DNA from: an uncultured Lachnospiraceae bacterium
Lineage (GTDB): Bacteria; Bacillota; Clostridia; Lachnospirales; Lachnospiraceae
Direction of reading: 5' to 3'
Length of the DNA: 34,176 nt
Assembly: GCA_948688495.1 (NCBI GenBank)
Contig: CAPQSW010000017.1
Coordinates: 1-34,176, forward strand
In this document: positions 24,048 to 31,892 of the stretch, piece after piece
How positions within the stretch are numbered: the stretch's first letter is position 1
Layout of the letters: every line of letters begins with the position of its first letter
Made by a program: the position numbers and the translations under genes
The notes under the pieces: generated by a model
The model's database searches: none
What the model was told of the DNA's origin: nothing
The model's input: the letters and a program-made list of their open reading frames with translations, nothing else

Positions 24048-25886
24048 TCATCCCTCAAACAAAGCTTCAAACTCATCTCTGCTGATTTTTTCTTTTTCTA
24101 GCAGCAGGTCGGCACATTTGTGGAGAATCGACTCATGCTCCATCAAAATACTCCGTGATTTCTGGTAACATTCATCTATAATGCGCTTAATCTCCTGGTC
24201 AATCATGCCCGCCACATTCTCACCATAGGCCCTCTTATGCGCCAAATCCCTGCCGATAAACACCTCGTCATCATCATTGTCATAGTTAATCAAACCAATA
24301 TTCTCAGACATTCCATACTTCGTTACCATTGCTTTGGCTACGCCGGTTGCCTGTTTAATATCTTGGGATGCCCCTGTGGTAATATCGTCAAAAATCATTT
24401 CTTCCGCTACCCTGCCTCCGAGATCCACAATAATTTCCTGCAGCATCCTGCCTTTCGTATTGAACATCTCATCGCGCTCCGGCAACGGCATCGTATATCC
24501 TGCCGCCCCGACCCCGGTCGGGATAATGGAAACAGAGTATACCGGTCCCACATCCGGCAAAACATGAAAAAGGATTGCATGCCCCGCCTCATGATATGCG
24601 GTAATCCGTTTCTCCTTCTCTGTGATAATACGGCTCTTTTTCTCAGATCCGATTCCCACCTTTACAAAAGATTTGCGGATGTCACTCTGAATAATAAAAG
24701 CACGGTCTTCCTTTGCCGCAACAATCGCCGCTTCATTCAGAAGATTCTCCAAATCAGCTCCGGTAAATCCCGCTGTCGTCTGGGCAATCTGCTTTAAATC
24801 CACATCATCCCCCAGCGGTTTATTTTTGGCATGGACATTTAAAATTTCCTCTCTGCCGCCAATATCCGGTCTTCCCACATGTACTTTTCGGTCAAAGCGG
24901 CCCGGACGCATAATCGCAGGGTCCAAAATATCCACACGGTTCGTCGCAGCCATCACAATAATGCCTTCATTGACGCCAAAACCATCCATCTCCACCAAAA
25001 GCTGGTTCAAGGTCTGCTCCCGCTCGTCATGGCCGCCGCCCATTCCAGTTCCACGCCGCCTTGCCACTGCATCAATCTCGTCAATAAAGACAATACAGGG
25101 TGCATTCTTCTTCGCCTCCTCAAACAGATCGCGCACACGCGAGGCTCCCACGCCGACAAACATCTCCACAAAATCAGAACCCGAAATACTGAAGAAGGGA
25201 ACGCCTGCCTCCCCGGCAACCGCCTTGGCAAGCAGTGTCTTACCGGTTCCCGGAGGTCCCACCAAAAGAACGCCTTTCGGGATTCTTGCCCCCAGCTTCG
25301 TATATTTTCTGGGTGCCCGCAAAAAATCCACCAGTTCTTCAAGCTCCTCTTTTTCCTCCTTCAGTCCTGCAACATTGCCGAAATTAATCTTCTTATTCTC
25401 ATCCGTAGTCATTTTGGCACGGCTTTTTCCAAAGTTCATCATCTTGCCCCCGCCTCCCGAGGAAGCAGCCGCATGATTTGTCATCATGATATAAAATACA
25501 AACAACACACCGAACAGGATCAACGTCGGAAGTATGGAAATCAGCCAATTCTCTTCTGGCATTTCCTGCACCACAAAATCTTTAAAGTCATAAGATTTCA
25601 TCGTCTCCTGCAAGGCATTGACATCCGAAACATGCAATGCCCTTGTGGCATTCCCTGAATCTCCTTTTAATGTTATGCTTGCCTCCCCACTCGGAACCTC
25701 ACGATTCTGGGAGACAACCACGGACAGCACTCTTTCATTCTCTAAGTCCTGTTCAAACTGTGCATACGTATAAACAGAACCATGCCCAAATCCGGGCGAA
25801 CTATCCCGCATAATCCAAAGCAGCGCTAAAATGATAATGACTGCAATATATACACCGAATGCCCGGTAACGTTTTTGATTACTCAT
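24048..25886 (-). CDS. ftsH: ATP-dependent zinc metalloprotease FtsH
   Basis: Membrane-anchored hexameric AAA+ protease for membrane-protein quality control (612 residues). Two membrane helices (about 9-26 and 115-135) flank a ~90-residue extracytoplasmic domain. Walker A is GPPGTGKT (210-217), Walker B is IVFIDEID, the second region of homology is present (ATNRVDILDPAIMRPGRFDR), and the pore loop is EMFVGVGA. The zinc protease motif is HEAGH (432-436). The helical protease domain is complete. Downstream of hpt by 25 bases, the order tilS-hpt-ftsH being conserved across Firmicutes. A terminator follows. Confidence 0.97.
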   Translation of the reverse strand: MSNQKRYRAFGVYIAVIIILALLWIMRDSSPGFGHGSVYTYAQFEQDLENERVLSVVVSQNREVPSGEASITLKGDSGNATRALHVSDVNALQETMKSYDFKDFVVQEMPEENWLISILPTLILFGVLFVFYIMMTNHAAASSGGGGKMMNFGKSRAKMTTDENKKINFGNVAGLKEEKEELEELVDFLRAPRKYTKLGARIPKGVLLVGPPGTGKTLLAKAVAGEAGVPFFSISGSDFVEMFVGVGASRVRDLFEEAKKNAPCIVFIDEIDAVARRRGTGMGGGHDEREQTLNQLLVEMDGFGVNEGIIVMAATNRVDILDPAIMRPGRFDRKVHVGRPDIGGREEILNVHAKNKPLGDDVDLKQIAQTTAGFTGADLENLLNEAAIVAAKEDRAFIIQSDIRKSFVKVGIGSEKKSRIITEKEKRITAYHEAGHAILFHVLPDVGPVYSVSIIPTGVGAAGYTMPLPERDEMFNTKGRMLQEIIVDLGGRVAEEMIFDDITTGASQDIKQATGVAKAMVTKYGMSENIGLINYDNDDDEVFIGRDLAHKRAYGENVAGMIDQEIKRIIDECYQKSRSILMEHESILHKCADLLLEKEKISRDEFEALFEG

Positions 25887-25911
25887 TGCCTATCCCTTAC
25901 TCCTTTCTATC

Positions 25912-26439
25912 CTAAGCATCCAAATCCACGATTCCTATATAAGGAAGGTTGCGGTAATGCTGCATATAATCAAGTCCATAGCCCACTACAAACTCATCCG
26001 GTATCGCAAACCCGGTAAAGTCCACCTGTACATCTGTCACCCGGCGGTCCGGTTTGTCTAACAGCGTACAAAGATGCAGGCTTTTTGGTTTTCTGCTCTT
26101 TAAATTATCCAGCAGATAACTCAGCGTTCTCCCAGAATCCACAATATCCTCTACCACAAGCACATGTTTGCCCTCAATGGCCTCATCCAAATCTTTGACC
26201 ACTTTTACCACGCCGCTGGACTTTGTGCCGTTCCCATAACTGGATACGGACATAAAATCAATAGAAACTGGTACGCTCAGACGTTTTGCCAGTTCACAGG
26301 TGAAAAACACCCCTCCTTTGAGGACGCTCACCAGGTGAACCGGTTCTCCCTGATAAAACTCACTGATTTCCTTTCCCATCTCACAAATTCTTTTTTCTAT
26401 CTCGTCTTCCGAAATTAAAATGCGGATCTTTTCACTCAC
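25912..26439 (-). CDS. hpt: Hypoxanthine phosphoribosyltransferase
   Basis: Purine salvage enzyme converting hypoxanthine or guanine with PRPP to IMP or GMP (175 residues). The PRPP motif is VLVVEDIVDSGRTL, an early loop is VSVLKGGVFFT, and the C-terminal VVGYGLDYMQHYRNLPYIG is characteristic. The start is a GTG at 26439 (M-S-E-K-I-R), eight bases inside tilS, because GGAGGAG is spaced six bases before it; a longer frame from 26460 lacks a site. In Bacillus HprT is linked to TilS and FtsH functionally as well as by gene order. Confidence 0.95.
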   Translation of the reverse strand: MSEKIRILISEDEIEKRICEMGKEISEFYQGEPVHLVSVLKGGVFFTCELAKRLSVPVSIDFMSVSSYGNGTKSSGVVKVVKDLDEAIEGKHVLVVEDIVDSGRTLSYLLDNLKSRKPKSLHLCTLLDKPDRRVTDVQVDFTGFAIPDEFVVGYGLDYMQHYRNLPYIGIVDLDA

Positions 26440-27826
26440 TCTGTTCTCCTCCATCCACACGTATCTCCAATATTCTTCTGGTGTGTTCTGTTACCTTTAC
26501 ATCTTCACTGATACGATAACCAATAATCCAAAGGATATGGGTATCGTCCGACAAAAGCAAAATCTGATCTCTCTGGCAGCTTGGTATTTTCTCGTCGACA
26601 AAATATTTTTTTAGTTTTTTGCGTCTTCCTTCTGCATCAATCACCAGATAATCCTGCTCCTGCCGTGTTCTCAGCTGCATAGTACCCTTTATTTTATCAT
26701 AATCAAACCATTTCGTATACATTTTTTTGGGAATTTCTTCATTTTCAGGATTTTTTTTCAATAACCGCGTGTTAATTTTACAGCCATAAGATAAAACCTC
26801 TGTGCTTCCCTCCGGCAAAAGCTTAATACTCCGCGGCAGCCCCGATGGTATCCCCTCACCTTTCTTTCTCAATAATATCCCTTCATATATGCGCTGGGCC
26901 AAGATTCCACGAGGCAGCTCTGCCACCCTCCCACTCTGCCGTGCAAACAATTCCAAAATCTGCTGCACATGAATATTAGAGATATCTTTGCTGCTTCCCA
27001 AAGCCTCTGCCAGGACTTTATGCAGCAAAGCCCTTTGGATAGCTGAGGGCTCTTGCATTAATCCCTGCCGAATGCAGATACCTTGGTGTTTCTGATGGAC
27101 ATATTTGTCATAAGCTCCCCTGCCCAGTTCCTGGATAAGCTCCAATGCCTCTGCCACAAATTCCGCTGTCTGATTCATATGTGGAACCACATTTGTATTA
27201 ATCTGCGTAAGCAGGGGCATCACCTGATGGCGTATTTTATTCCTGGTATACAAAAGCTCCTCATTTGTCCTATCTGTACAGAACTTTTGTCCCTCGCTTT
27301 CAAGAAATGCTTCAATTTCCTGACGCATCACGCATAAAAGCGGACGGATAATCTTGCCACGTACCGGAGGAATCCCGCACAATCCCCGGAGTCCGGTTCC
27401 TCTCGTCAAATGAAATAACATGGTCTCCGCACAGTCATTCTGATTATGTGCCACCGCAATTTTCCCTGCTCCAAACTCCTTTGCCGCCTCCTCAAAAAAT
27501 CTGTAGCGCAGCTCTCTTGCCGCCTCCTCTACCGTCATCCTTTTCTCCCTGGCATACGCAAGCGCCCGGCAATGGAAGATCTTACAGGGAATCTCATATT
27601 TTCTGCAAAGTTCTTCCACAAATGCCGCATCCCTAAGACTTTCTGCCCCGCGAATCCCATGCTCCACATGGACAACGCAAAGTGTAAATCCAAACTCCTC
27701 CCGAAGTGCACAGAGAAGCAAAAACAAACAAACGGAATCTGCACCTCCCGATACTGCTGCCAAAATACAATCTTCCTTTTCTACCATATGATACTGCAGC
27801 ATATAATTTCTTATTTTCTTTCGCAT
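26432..27826 (-). CDS. tilS: tRNA(Ile)-lysidine synthetase TilS
   Basis: Modifies C34 of tRNA-Ile(CAU) to lysidine so it reads AUA; essential in most bacteria. Residues 26-31 are the PP-loop SGGADS (in AAVSGGADSVCLF) for ATP, followed by VVHVEHGIRGAES and IAVAHNQNDCAET. The C-terminal region contains the TilS substrate-binding and C-terminal domains (LRTRQEQDYLVI, KKYFVDEKIPSCQRD). 464 residues, normal. The ATG at 27826 is preferred because CAGGAGAAGA precedes it; the frame also opens at 27862 inside spoIIE without a site. It overlaps hpt by eight bases. Confidence 0.95.
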   Translation of the reverse strand: MRKKIRNYMLQYHMVEKEDCILAAVSGGADSVCLFLLLCALREEFGFTLCVVHVEHGIRGAESLRDAAFVEELCRKYEIPCKIFHCRALAYAREKRMTVEEAARELRYRFFEEAAKEFGAGKIAVAHNQNDCAETMLFHLTRGTGLRGLCGIPPVRGKIIRPLLCVMRQEIEAFLESEGQKFCTDRTNEELLYTRNKIRHQVMPLLTQINTNVVPHMNQTAEFVAEALELIQELGRGAYDKYVHQKHQGICIRQGLMQEPSAIQRALLHKVLAEALGSSKDISNIHVQQILELFARQSGRVAELPRGILAQRIYEGILLRKKGEGIPSGLPRSIKLLPEGSTEVLSYGCKINTRLLKKNPENEEIPKKMYTKWFDYDKIKGTMQLRTRQEQDYLVIDAEGRRKKLKKYFVDEKIPSCQRDQILLLSDDTHILWIIGYRISEDVKVTEHTRRILEIRVDGGEQSE

Positions 27827-27842
27827 CTTCTTCTCCTGTATC

Positions 27843-29693
27843 TTACTTATTCCAGATTCCACTTACCAAAACGGTCATGTCGTCCGGCACTTTTCCGGCA
27901 GTAAACAGTAAAATCCGCTCCAGTATCTGTTTTGCCATCTGTCCCGGATTTGTTGTTTCAATCGTATCCAGTATCTCTTGCATAGTATCCTCCGGCATCG
28001 GTACCCTGAGATAATCCAGCACGCCATCTGTCAAAAGCACGACAAACTCTCCATCCTTAAGCTGACGGCTTGTCTTTTCGATCTCAATTTGCTGGAAAAT
28101 CCCCGCCGGGAGGCTCGCAGAAGAAATACACTCCACCTCGTCTGCATGCTTGATAAAGGTTGCCGCCGCACCTATTTTATAAAAGTCACACATTCCACTA
28201 TACAAATCTATGGACGCCATATCTACCGTAGAAAAAATCCCATCCTCGCCTTGAATCACCATAGCTGAATTCATCATACGGATCGCCGTTTCTTTCTGAA
28301 ATCCCGATTCCAAAAACTTCTCTATTAACTCTATCACCATTTCGCTTTCCTTACAAGCATTGATTCCAGAGCCCATACCATCAGACAATGCCATAACGCA
28401 CTCTCCGCCTTCCAGTTCGAGAAAAGAAAAGCTGTCGCCAGACACCTGGGCGTGGTCTTTTGTAAGTCTTGCCACCCCCTGCAGCGTATGAAATGAGGTA
28501 TCCTCCTCAAATGTAAGAAAAACCTCGTCCTTTCCAATCAATGTCCTTGTATACTTTCCAGGAACCATTTCCCGCCTAAGGCCCTGGCTCGCTGCCTTTG
28601 CCAGCTCTTTTACCGGCACGCAGTTCCCCCATTTCGCCGAGACTTTTACCTGCAGTGACATTTTTCCATTCTGCCTCTGATAGAGGTGAATTTCCTGTGT
28701 CTTTATACCACGCTCTTTCAGACGGTATTTTACTGCCGCCAAAAGCCTTGTTTCCTGCTGGCTGATGTCCTGATACTCCCTTGCACAGTCCTCCATAATA
28801 TATGCCATAGCATCCAGCTGCTCCGCAATAATTCCGCGGTTTTCAAGCAGGCGGTTATACCAGGCAAGATTAAGCTTCGCCTTCTCAAAGACGCCCACCG
28901 CCTCCTCTACAATACTGTCAGAATACGGACAATACCCTGCCAGTTCCCGGTGTACCTCCTCCTCTGCCGTCCCACGCGTTTCGATAGAATGGATAAGACG
29001 GAAAAACAATTCATACATAGGACTTGATTCTTCCTGCCAGCAAATGGCGCATTGGTCACAGTCCATGCATATTTTTCCAGTTATTTCCTGCTGCATCTTT
29101 CCCATTTCCTCCGGCTCAAAGCTTCCTTTAAAACGCTGCATATGGGAAAAAATCTGCGACAGCCCGCTAAAAGATTTCGCATAGGTCTGCAGTTTCTCCC
29201 CATGTTCCGGTGTCCTCGCATCTGTGCGATTCTTCCAACCAATCGGCAATAGGCCATCTTCCAGCATTCGGTGGAGTACCGGGGAAAGCAGCATGACCAT
29301 AGAAGATACTAAAACGGATTCCATCACCCCCATCCAGGGCAGCCTGCGTCTCCCCACCTGGAGAACCTCCCCTGCGGCTGTGAGCAAAAGAACGCTAACG
29401 CCCGATGCGGCAGCTCCCACATAGGTGCGGCAGCTCTTATATGCCCATTCCACCATCTTAATTACAACCGCTGAAACCAGCATGACCATTGTGTATTTTG
29501 CCATCGCCTGCACCGGTACGAACAGCGCCATTCCAAAAATACTAAACACCAAAAGCAGAGTCCGATTCACTTCCTCCATATATCCGGCCACAAAAAATGC
29601 GGGAATCAGCGGATAACATCCTGCAAACTCTACTTTTGCTGTTACTATCGCCAAGACATATAATACAAGCTCTCTCCATTTTGATTTGTTCAT
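27843..29693 (-). CDS. spoIIE: Stage II sporulation protein E (membrane PP2C phosphatase)
   Basis: Membrane serine phosphatase that dephosphorylates SpoIIAA and so releases forespore sigma-F, with a role in the polar septum (616 residues). About five or six membrane helices lie within residues 8-145, fewer than the ten of B. subtilis SpoIIE, whose length is ~830. Cytoplasmic region: Cys209, 212, 215 and 218 form a C-x2-C-x2-C-x2-C cluster. PP2C domain from about 400, with metal-binding Asp438 (LSDGMGSG), Asp556 (LLTDGVLDYL) and PDDMTVLV (603-610). The ATG at 29693 follows AAAAAGGAGGATGAAACG. It has its own Spo0A-type promoter. Confidence 0.95.
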   Translation of the reverse strand: MNKSKWRELVLYVLAIVTAKVEFAGCYPLIPAFFVAGYMEEVNRTLLLVFSIFGMALFVPVQAMAKYTMVMLVSAVVIKMVEWAYKSCRTYVGAAASGVSVLLLTAAGEVLQVGRRRLPWMGVMESVLVSSMVMLLSPVLHRMLEDGLLPIGWKNRTDARTPEHGEKLQTYAKSFSGLSQIFSHMQRFKGSFEPEEMGKMQQEITGKICMDCDQCAICWQEESSPMYELFFRLIHSIETRGTAEEEVHRELAGYCPYSDSIVEEAVGVFEKAKLNLAWYNRLLENRGIIAEQLDAMAYIMEDCAREYQDISQQETRLLAAVKYRLKERGIKTQEIHLYQRQNGKMSLQVKVSAKWGNCVPVKELAKAASQGLRREMVPGKYTRTLIGKDEVFLTFEEDTSFHTLQGVARLTKDHAQVSGDSFSFLELEGGECVMALSDGMGSGINACKESEMVIELIEKFLESGFQKETAIRMMNSAMVIQGEDGIFSTVDMASIDLYSGMCDFYKIGAAATFIKHADEVECISSASLPAGIFQQIEIEKTSRQLKDGEFVVLLTDGVLDYLRVPMPEDTMQEILDTIETTNPGQMAKQILERILLFTAGKVPDDMTVLVSGIWNK

Positions 29694-29754
29694 CGTTTCA
29701 TCCTCCTTTTTCATAGGCAGCAACACCCTCTGCCTTCTTATTCGTGCAGTGGTT

Positions 29755-29788
29755 ATTATAAAAAGGGGGATTTAAAATGTTTGTCAAA
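29755..29788 (-). promoter_or_regulatory. spoIIE promoter, 21-bp spacer, with Spo0A-box-like site
   Basis: On the minus strand a perfect TTGACA (29787-29782) and a perfect TATAAT (29760-29755) are separated by 21 bases, too far for ordinary sigma-A use. The plus strand reads TTTGTCAAA at 29780-29788, a match to the Spo0A box TTTGTCRAA, lying over the -35. B. subtilis spoIIE and spoIIG promoters are known for 21-22-base spacers and Spo0A~P-dependent activation of sigma-A polymerase. A second, weaker box-like sequence (TTTGTCTAA on minus) is at 29813-29821. Confidence 0.8.
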
Positions 29789-29821
29789 ACCGGGGCGTGT
29801 TTTCAAAAACTTTTAGACAAA

Positions 29822-29863
29822 AAACCCCTTAGAATCGCTGTTTATGGCGATTCTAAGGGGTTT
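29822..29863 (-). terminator. Strong terminator after divIC
   Basis: AAACCCCTTAGAATCGC (29822-29838) pairs perfectly with GCGATTCTAAGGGGTTT (29847-29863), a 17-bp stem; on minus it is followed by TTTT and a further T-rich stretch. It ends the rqcP-yabP-yabQ-divIC transcript and insulates the spoIIE promoter. Confidence 0.92.
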
Positions 29864-29901
29864 AAGTTTCTCAGGAGATTCAAGCATGGATACCACAGTG
29901 G

Positions 29902-30249
29902 TTAATCTTCTTCCTCTTTTTCCTTAAAAATAATCTCATTGGGATAAACCAGTCCCAGCTTGCTCTTAGCTGTCTGCTCTATGTATTCTTCCGTTGTCAC
30001 GTACTCTTTATATTCCTCCATCTCTATCTGGCGTTGTTCCTCGGATTCCAGTTGTGTCTGAAGCTCCTCTTCCCTCGCCTGATAAGACTGCCTTTTGCTG
30101 TACAGGGAAAGATTCTGGACAGTCATCACTCCTAACAGCAGCATGGCAATTAAAGAGATACACAGCACGGCAGATTTATTCTGTTTTCTTCTTCTGCGCA
30201 TCCGGGTCCTCTGGGCCCCGGCCTTTCTTGCCTCGCTATTATTCCTCAT
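29902..30249 (-). CDS. divIC: Septum formation initiator, DivIC/FtsB family
   Basis: Single-pass division protein of 115 residues. A basic N-terminus (AQRTRMRRRRKQNK), one membrane helix (about 26-45), then an extracellular coiled coil (~50-85, QAREEELQTQLESEEQRQIE) and a DivIC tail (EEYIEQTAKSKLGLVYPNE). It forms a complex with FtsL and DivIB at the division septum in known systems. It follows yabQ by 39 bases and precedes the strong terminator. Order yabP-yabQ-divIC is as in B. subtilis. Confidence 0.9.
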   Translation of the reverse strand: MRNNSEARKAGAQRTRMRRRRKQNKSAVLCISLIAMLLLGVMTVQNLSLYSKRQSYQAREEELQTQLESEEQRQIEMEEYKEYVTTEEYIEQTAKSKLGLVYPNEIIFKEKEEED

Positions 30250-30288
30250 TCAATATCCCTTTCCATCACTTCTGCTTTTTACCACATA

Positions 30289-30762
30289 CTAAAGCTTATG
30301 TATTCCTATTCTAACTGCTTTCCATACTTTTTGCAATTCTTTTTTGTAAAACCGTAAAAATTTTTTGGTCTTCCTCCCTGCAAATCCCATAGGCTTTTTC
30401 AGCAGACGGGCTGTCCATACCAAGGGTCTGCTGAGAATGAATAGTATTTTTTTTAGCAGGAACACACTTCCTGCAACGACCCAGGTACTAAGCACCAGAT
30501 TATAAAGCAGCATTCCAAGCAGGACTCCACCGATTACAAATCCCCGGATATAACCACTGTTTTCTTGATACAGCATGGCAAACAGCGCCAGACCGCTGCC
30601 AATCCAGAAAATAAGGTCCTCCATGCCCACCACCCAGGTTTTGTGGGCCACAAGCCTTCGCACAATCCGCAGTATATCATATACGAACAGCAGCAACGCC
30701 CCCATAAGAAAAGCTGCTAAAAGTACATCCGCTTCCTTTAAAATTCCCGCGCTGACTTCCAT
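30289..30762 (-). CDS. yabQ: Spore cortex biosynthesis protein YabQ
   Basis: Polytopic membrane protein (157 residues) needed for spore cortex formation in B. subtilis. About four hydrophobic helices occur between residues 12 and 108 (ADVLLAAFLMGALLLFVYDI, then IFWIGSGLALFAMLY, and so on), and the tail is strongly basic (GRKTKKFLRFYKKELQKV). The arginines after the first helix (ILRIVRRLV) are typical. The ATG at 30762 shares one base with the yabP stop (TGATG); a GTG one codon earlier is the alternative. Assignment depends on this topology and on the yabP neighbour. Confidence 0.88.
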   Translation of the reverse strand: MEVSAGILKEADVLLAAFLMGALLLFVYDILRIVRRLVAHKTWVVGMEDLIFWIGSGLALFAMLYQENSGYIRGFVIGGVLLGMLLYNLVLSTWVVAGSVFLLKKILFILSRPLVWTARLLKKPMGFAGRKTKKFLRFYKKELQKVWKAVRIGIHKL

Positions 30763-31058
30763 CACTTAAACAATCTTCCTAACAAAGATTCATTTTTTCT
30801 CTGGCTTTCCTTCATATCGGAATAGGTAAAGCTGTCTATTCTCCCCTCTATATCGATCTCTCCCTTTTCCAGCGTCAGACGGTTCACATGAAGGTCATTT
30901 CCTTTTATCATCAACATCCCCAGCTCTGTCTCCAGCAGAATTTCCCCTACATCAAAGGAAAGTACATCTATCACTCCACTTAATACTCCACTCTTCCGAT
31001 TAGAAATCACAATCTTATGGGCGCTCCGGGCGTTTACTGCCCCCGGTCTTTCTTCCAT
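30762..31058 (-). CDS. yabP: Sporulation protein YabP
   Basis: Small (98-residue) protein of the YabP/YqfC family, linked to spore coat or cortex assembly and expressed in the mother cell in B. subtilis. Conserved pattern: ARSAHKIVISNRKSGVLSGV, DVLSFDVGEILLETELGML and IKGNDLHVNRLTLEKGEIDI. The ATG at 31058 follows GGAAGGAGGTTTTTGG, which decides the start; a longer frame from 31085 begins at the ribosome binding site. It couples to yabQ by one base. Confidence 0.9.
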   Translation of the reverse strand: MEERPGAVNARSAHKIVISNRKSGVLSGVIDVLSFDVGEILLETELGMLMIKGNDLHVNRLTLEKGEIDIEGRIDSFTYSDMKESQRKNESLLGRLFK

Positions 31059-31127
31059 CCAAAAACCTCCTTCCATATATCTCAAGTATGTCCTTCTTAA
31101 ATATATGAAAGAAGCATGATTTTATTC

Positions 31128-31367
31128 CTACAAATATCGAAACAGCTCCTTTGCCTCCTCTTTCTTACTGGTATCCTGTACGGCAAGGACTTCTACCTTT
31201 ACATTCTTCGTCCCAAATCCAATCTCAATAATATCCCCGGGTTTCACATCCTGAGACGCCTTTACTACCTTACCGTTTACGGATACCCTGCCCGCATCAC
31301 AGGCTTCATTTGCCACAGTCCGGCGTTTAATCAGCCGGGAAACTTTTAAAAATTTATCTATACGCAT
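31128..31367 (-). CDS. rqcP: S4-domain RNA-binding protein RqcP (YabO)
   Basis: 79-residue S4 RNA-binding protein; the motif MRIDKFLKVSRLIKRRTVAN is typical of Hsp15/YabO. In B. subtilis YabO (RqcP) binds stalled 50S-peptidyl-tRNA and supports RqcH-driven alanine tailing in ribosome quality control. Its place directly before yabP is the Bacillus order. Start codon preceded by AAAGGAGTAG. It is 69 bases before yabP, and is preceded by the HU terminator. Confidence 0.88.
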   Translation of the reverse strand: MRIDKFLKVSRLIKRRTVANEACDAGRVSVNGKVVKASQDVKPGDIIEIGFGTKNVKVEVLAVQDTSKKEEAKELFRYL

Positions 31368-31403
31368 AAACTACTCCTTTCTCAATCAGCTCACAACCAC
31401 ATT

Positions 31404-31434
31404 GCAAAAAGAGAGCTTTCTCGCGAAAGCTCTC
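31404..31434 (-). terminator. Terminator of the HU gene
   Basis: On minus, GAGAGCTTTC (31434-31425) pairs with GAAAGCTCTC (31420-31411) around GCGA, followed by TTTTTGC. It lies 26 bases after the HU stop, so HU is transcribed alone or mostly so. Confidence 0.88.
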
Positions 31435-31459
31435 CTGAACGTCAGAATCTAACCGACAA

Positions 31460-31732
31460 TTAGTTTACCATATCCTTTAAAGCCTTGCCTGCTTTAAATT
31501 TAGGAGCCTTAGAAGCCGGAATCTCCATATCCTTACCTGTCTGCGGGTTTCTTCCTGTCCTTGCAGCTCTTTCAGAAATTTCAAAAGTTCCAAATCCAAC
31601 TAACTGGATTTTCTCTCCCTTTTTCAATTCTTCTGCTACAACATCTGTAAATGCCTTTAATGCCTTCTCCGCATCTTTCTTGGATAAATCGGTCTTTTCA
31701 GCCATTGCTGCAACCAGTTCTGCTTTGTTCAT
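31460..31732 (-). CDS. hup: DNA-binding protein HU
   Basis: Histone-like nucleoid protein of 90 residues, the standard length. The helical dimerisation half (MNKAELVAAMAEKTDLSKKD) is followed by the DNA-contact arm with RAARTGRNPQTGKDMEI and the C-terminal helix KAPKFKAGKALKDMV. Intact family motifs. It has a near-consensus promoter about 115-145 bases upstream and its own terminator, consistent with strong single-gene expression. ATG preceded by AGAGGAGGAATTTTGTT. Confidence 0.96.
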   Translation of the reverse strand: MNKAELVAAMAEKTDLSKKDAEKALKAFTDVVAEELKKGEKIQLVGFGTFEISERAARTGRNPQTGKDMEIPASKAPKFKAGKALKDMVN

Positions 31733-31848
31733 AACAAAATTCCTCCTCTGGATTATTTCCTTATTTTATTACATTGCGGTTCAATTTCTATTAAGTAACC
31801 GTTCCCAATTTTCTCAATAATTACTCCTCAAAATTGCCTACAACCATA

Positions 31849-31877
31849 TTTATACTTGTTTTTATTCTGTTTGTCAA
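31849..31877 (-). promoter_or_regulatory. Promoter of the HU gene
   Basis: On minus, TTGACA (31877-31872), 17 bases, TATAAA (31854-31849). It starts 16 bases after the pgm stop, so no terminator separates pgm from it. The HU leader is about 110 bases. Confidence 0.85.
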
Positions 31878-31892
31878 GAAAATTTCCATATT

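Noticed and set aside
24237..25658. Plus-strand frames of 186 to 259 codons opposite ftsH
   Set aside because: Shadow frames of the ftsH coding sequence; no family features.
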